Origin: Xanthobacteraceae bacterium
GTDB taxonomy: Bacteria > Pseudomonadota > Alphaproteobacteria > Rhizobiales > Xanthobacteraceae
Assembly (NCBI GenBank): GCA_030044035.1
Contig: JASHWN010000248.1
Location: forward strand, 1 to 8,392
Reading direction: 5' to 3'
Length of the DNA: 8,392 nucleotides
In this document: positions 6,330 through 8,392 of the stretch, in pieces
Position numbering within the stretch: position 1 is the first letter of the stretch
How the letters are laid out: each line of letters opens with the position of its first letter
Position numbers and translations under genes: made by a program
Notes under the pieces: generated by a model
What the model was told of the DNA's origin: nothing
Database searches by the model: none
The model's input: the letters and a program-made list of their open reading frames with translations, nothing else

Positions 6330-6368
6330 ATTGCGGCGATCTGGGCTGGTCCCTATCTTCGCCGCAAT
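6330..6368. promoter_or_regulatory. 10-bp perfect inverted repeat upstream of eipB, candidate regulator site
   Basis: ATTGCGGCGA (6330-6339) and TCGCCGCAAT (6359-6368) are exact reverse complements, separated by 19 nt, with arm centres 29 bp apart, close to three helical turns. The right arm ends one base before the candidate -35 of eipB, a position that suits a dimeric activator or a repressor. Read as RNA on the + strand it would be a stem followed by TTTT, so a terminator-like or attenuator structure is the alternative. The rest of the 6225-6436 divergent gap holds no gene. Confidence 0.4.
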
Positions 6369-6369
6369 T

Positions 6370-6397
6370 TTGACGATGAAAGCAGCGTGCCGTAAAT
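6370..6397 (+). promoter_or_regulatory. Candidate eipB promoter
   Basis: A TTGACG box (6370-6375) matches the alphaproteobacterial -35 consensus. It is followed after 16 nt by a weak -10, GTAAAT (6392-6397). Transcription would start near 6404, about 33 nt before the proposed TTG start of eipB. Only the -35 is strong. Confidence 0.35.
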
Positions 6398-6436
6398 GCT
6401 GGCCGGGGGCGGGGGCGGTGCGGGTTTTTCGCCAAT

Positions 6437-7315
6437 TTGGGCACGAGGCGGCCTTTGCCACTTGATCGCGCCATTGCCGCACTGGGCGGCGCCTTCGCCT
6501 GCGCTTCGGCGCTCTGCGCCGCGTCGCTTGCGGCGCCGGCGCCGGACGCGCCGATCGTGCTTGCCGCGCATCGGGCGGTCTACGATCTGACGCTTGCCTA
6601 TACGCGCGGCAACTCGCCGGTCGAGGCGGTGCGCGGCCGCATCTTGTACGATTTCGACGGCAATGCCTGCAGCGGCTACTCCCTGGAATTCCGGCAGGTT
6701 TCCGAAATCGATAACGGCGAAGGCAAGGTCTCGACCAGCGACTTGCGCTCCACCACGTGGGAGGGTGGCGACGCCAAGAGCTTCACATTCAAGTCGCAGA
6801 ACTTTCTCAACGATAATCTGATCGACGCAGTCGATGGACGCGCCGACCACGGCGCCAAGACCACCGCCGTTGATCTGCGCAAGCCACAGCCCAAAAAGCT
6901 CCGCATCGATCGCGAGGTGGTGTTCCCGACCGAGCACATGGTGCGGGCGATAGCGGCCGGGCGCACCGGCAAGACCATTTTGAGCTTTCCGGTCTATGAC
7001 GGCTCGGACACCGGCGACAAGGTTTTCAACACGCTCACCGTGATCGGCCACAAGATTCCGCCGGGCGAGCGCATCCCCGACGATCCAGCCGGCAGGGAGC
7101 CGAAACTTGCCGACATGGCGCGCTGGCCGGTGACGATCAGCTATTTCGCCAAGGACAAGACCTCGGATAAGGGTGAGCAGACGCCGGATTATGCGATCAG
7201 CTTCGAGCTTTACGACAACGGCATCTCGCGCGCCCTGATGCTCGACTACAACGATTTTGTTGTGCAGGGGAAGCTGACCTCGCTCGAGCTCAAACAGCCA
7301 AAACCCTGTCCGTAA
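6437..7315 (+). CDS. eipB: EipB-type cell envelope integrity protein (DUF1849)
   Basis: The 292-residue protein resembles EipB, a periplasmic beta-spiral protein needed for envelope integrity in Brucella. Family features are LAAHRAVYDLTL near residue 42, a GRILYDFDGNACSGYSLEFR segment, the NFLNDNLIDAVDG region, FPTEHMVRAIAAGRTGKT, and the end DYNDFVVQGKLTSLE. C78 and the penultimate C291 match the two conserved cysteines that form a disulfide in Brucella EipB (C69 and C278). A signal peptide is plausible: RR at 4-5, hydrophobic residues 12-33, cleavage near SLA. No in-frame ATG lies before the conserved region; a TGA at 6377 bounds the frame. TTG 6437 is the first candidate and TTG 6455 the second, neither with a strong Shine-Dalgarno. 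It is divergent from the RidA operon. Confidence 0.87.
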   Translation: MGTRRPLPLDRAIAALGGAFACASALCAASLAAPAPDAPIVLAAHRAVYDLTLAYTRGNSPVEAVRGRILYDFDGNACSGYSLEFRQVSEIDNGEGKVSTSDLRSTTWEGGDAKSFTFKSQNFLNDNLIDAVDGRADHGAKTTAVDLRKPQPKKLRIDREVVFPTEHMVRAIAAGRTGKTILSFPVYDGSDTGDKVFNTLTVIGHKIPPGERIPDDPAGREPKLADMARWPVTISYFAKDKTSDKGEQTPDYAISFELYDNGISRALMLDYNDFVVQGKLTSLELKQPKPCP

Positions 7316-7328
7316 GCTACGGAAACAG
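7306..7328 (+). terminator. Weak hairpin across the eipB stop codon
   Basis: TCCGTA (7309-7314) pairs perfectly with TACGGA (7318-7323) around AGC, and CTG (7306-7308) pairs with CAG (7326-7328) past a two-base bulge. The eipB TAA (7313-7315) is within it. No T tract follows, so it could be only a poor terminator or an mRNA-end structure. The remaining gap to the next gene shows nothing else. Confidence 0.25.
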
Positions 7329-7426
7329 AGCCGGCAAGCCGCTGAAGGCCGTCTGGCAAGCCATCTCGGAGTGTCGCGGTGGCTTATCTGCACCGGTGTG
7401 TCGGCGCCAGGTTGGGGAAAGATTTA

Positions 7427-8392
7427 ATGAAGCGGAAAATACTCGTCGCTTTGCTTGCGTGCGTTGGGCACTTGGTGGCGTTTCAAGGCGCGCAAGCGTT
7501 CCCCGACCGGCCGGTAAGGATCGTGGTACCGACACCTCCGGGTGGCCCGCCGGACATTATGGCACGGCTTCTGATCGACAAAATGGGCACCGCGCTCGGC
7601 CAGCCGGTGATCGTCGAGAACCGGGCCGGCGGCGCTGCCGGGATGATCGGCGCCAAAGCGGTGCTGGGCGCCGAACCTGACGGTTACACGCTGCTGATGG
7701 GCAGCACCAGTACGCTGATGATCGCGCCGCTGATCTACAAGAATGCCGGTTATGAGGCCAAATCCTTCGCCCCCGTCGCCGGTCTGTCGGAAAGTACCGA
7801 ATTGTTGACGGTCAATCCGGCGGTCGCAGCCCACAGCGTCGCTGAATTGGTGCAACTGGCGAAATCGGAGCCGGGCGTGCTGCACTACGGCTCGGCTGGC
7901 GTCGGCTCGCTGCCGCATCTGGAAGGCGAGTTGCTCAAAGCGCGCGCTCGTATCGACATGGTCCACGTTCCCTATCGCGGCGGCGGCCCGGCGCTGCTTG
8001 GTCTCCTCGGCGGCGAGGTTCAGATTTTCTTCTCGACCGTGACGCAGATGCTGCCCTACGTCCGCGACGGCCGCCTGCGCGGGCTAGCCGTTACCAGCGC
8101 GACGCGCAGTGCGCTCGCGCCGGACATTGCGACGATGCAGGAAAGCGGGTTCGATCAATTCGTCACCGCATCGATCAATTTCCTGGTCGCGCCGCCGGAC
8201 ACGCCGATCGAGGTCAGGCACCGGCTCAGCGACGCGGTGGCGCGTGCGCTCGCCAGCGCTGAAGTTGAGCAGGCCTTGGCCAAGATCGGCGCCAAAGCAG
8301 AACCCGCTACGCCCGAGCAGCTCACGGTCTACCTGGCGCAGCAGCAACTACGATGGGCTAAAATCGTCGAAACGACGAAGATGTCTGCCGAA
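7427..8392 (+). CDS. Bug/TctC-type tripartite tricarboxylate transporter substrate-binding protein (3' end missing)
   Basis: The frame from ATG 7427 is open for 322 codons to the window edge. Bug proteins are usually about 320-330 residues, so only a few residues and the stop are missing. These periplasmic proteins bind carboxylates or related small molecules. A signal peptide is clear: MKRK, a hydrophobic core, cleavage after AQA (residues 22-24). The mature start FPDRPVRIVVPTPPGGPPD is the family signature, followed by VIVENRAGGAAGMIGA, PDGYTLLMGS, HVPYRGGGPALLGLLGGEVQ, GRLRGLAVTSATRSALAPDI and FLVAPPDTPIEV. GGGGAAAG at 7414-7421, five nt before the ATG, is a fair ribosome binding site. It follows eipB by 111 nt on the same strand. 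No TctA or TctB membrane partner is visible, so it may be one of the many orphan Bug proteins; the ligand cannot be read from sequence. Confidence 0.93.
   Translation, partial: MKRKILVALLACVGHLVAFQGAQAFPDRPVRIVVPTPPGGPPDIMARLLIDKMGTALGQPVIVENRAGGAAGMIGAKAVLGAEPDGYTLLMGSTSTLMIAPLIYKNAGYEAKSFAPVAGLSESTELLTVNPAVAAHSVAELVQLAKSEPGVLHYGSAGVGSLPHLEGELLKARARIDMVHVPYRGGGPALLGLLGGEVQIFFSTVTQMLPYVRDGRLRGLAVTSATRSALAPDIATMQESGFDQFVTASINFLVAPPDTPIEVRHRLSDAVARALASAEVEQALAKIGAKAEPATPEQLTVYLAQQQLRWAKIVETTKMSAE

Noticed and set aside
7424..7966. Minus-strand 180-residue frame opposite the Bug gene
   Set aside because: The + strand frame gives a full, motif-rich Bug protein over the same bases, so the minus frame is a shadow.

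Overview
The window is high-GC chromosomal DNA, best explained as a member of the Hyphomicrobiales (Rhizobiales), probably in the Bradyrhizobium/Rhodopseudomonas/Pseudolabrys neighbourhood. The pointers are the order isoaspartyl methyltransferase, TolC, PopZ-type polar organiser; an EipB-type (DUF1849) envelope protein; a Bug-type tricarboxylate-binding protein; and an intergenic repeat with GTCATTCCG ends. The placement rests on family recognition, not on a search.

Left block, + strand (1-3016): the 3' part of a protein-L-isoaspartate O-methyltransferase-like gene, a complete TolC-family outer-membrane channel gene (735-2159), and a popZ-type gene (2369-3016). The gaps hold a perfect 16-bp palindrome (572-587) and two stem-loops.

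Middle block, - strand, read from right to left (6224 down to 3066): RidA-family protein, glycerophosphodiester phosphodiesterase, COG3146/DUF482 acyltransferase, then a HIT-family protein. The first three are packed as an operon: a 1-nt gap with a GTG start, then a 4-nt ATGA overlap. The HIT gene is separated from them by a 192-nt gap holding a multi-hairpin intergenic repeat, and it has its own strong ribosome binding site. The acyltransferase carries a roughly 37-residue insert whose DNA resembles a degraded copy of another dispersed repeat.

Right block, + strand (6437-8392): an EipB-type periplasmic envelope-integrity protein with the expected pair of distant cysteines and a non-ATG start, then an almost complete Bug/TctC-type solute-binding protein running off the window. 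A 10-bp perfect inverted repeat lies directly upstream of the candidate eipB promoter.

The functional theme is cell envelope and pole (TolC, PopZ, EipB) next to metabolic housekeeping (RidA, GDPD, HIT, isoaspartate repair). I see no defence island, phage, insertion sequence, CRISPR array, tRNA or rRNA, and no new multi-gene system. The most interesting signals are small: palindromes in promoter regions, repeat DNA apparently inside a coding sequence, odd start regions for popZ and eipB, and the apparent absence of valS after popZ.
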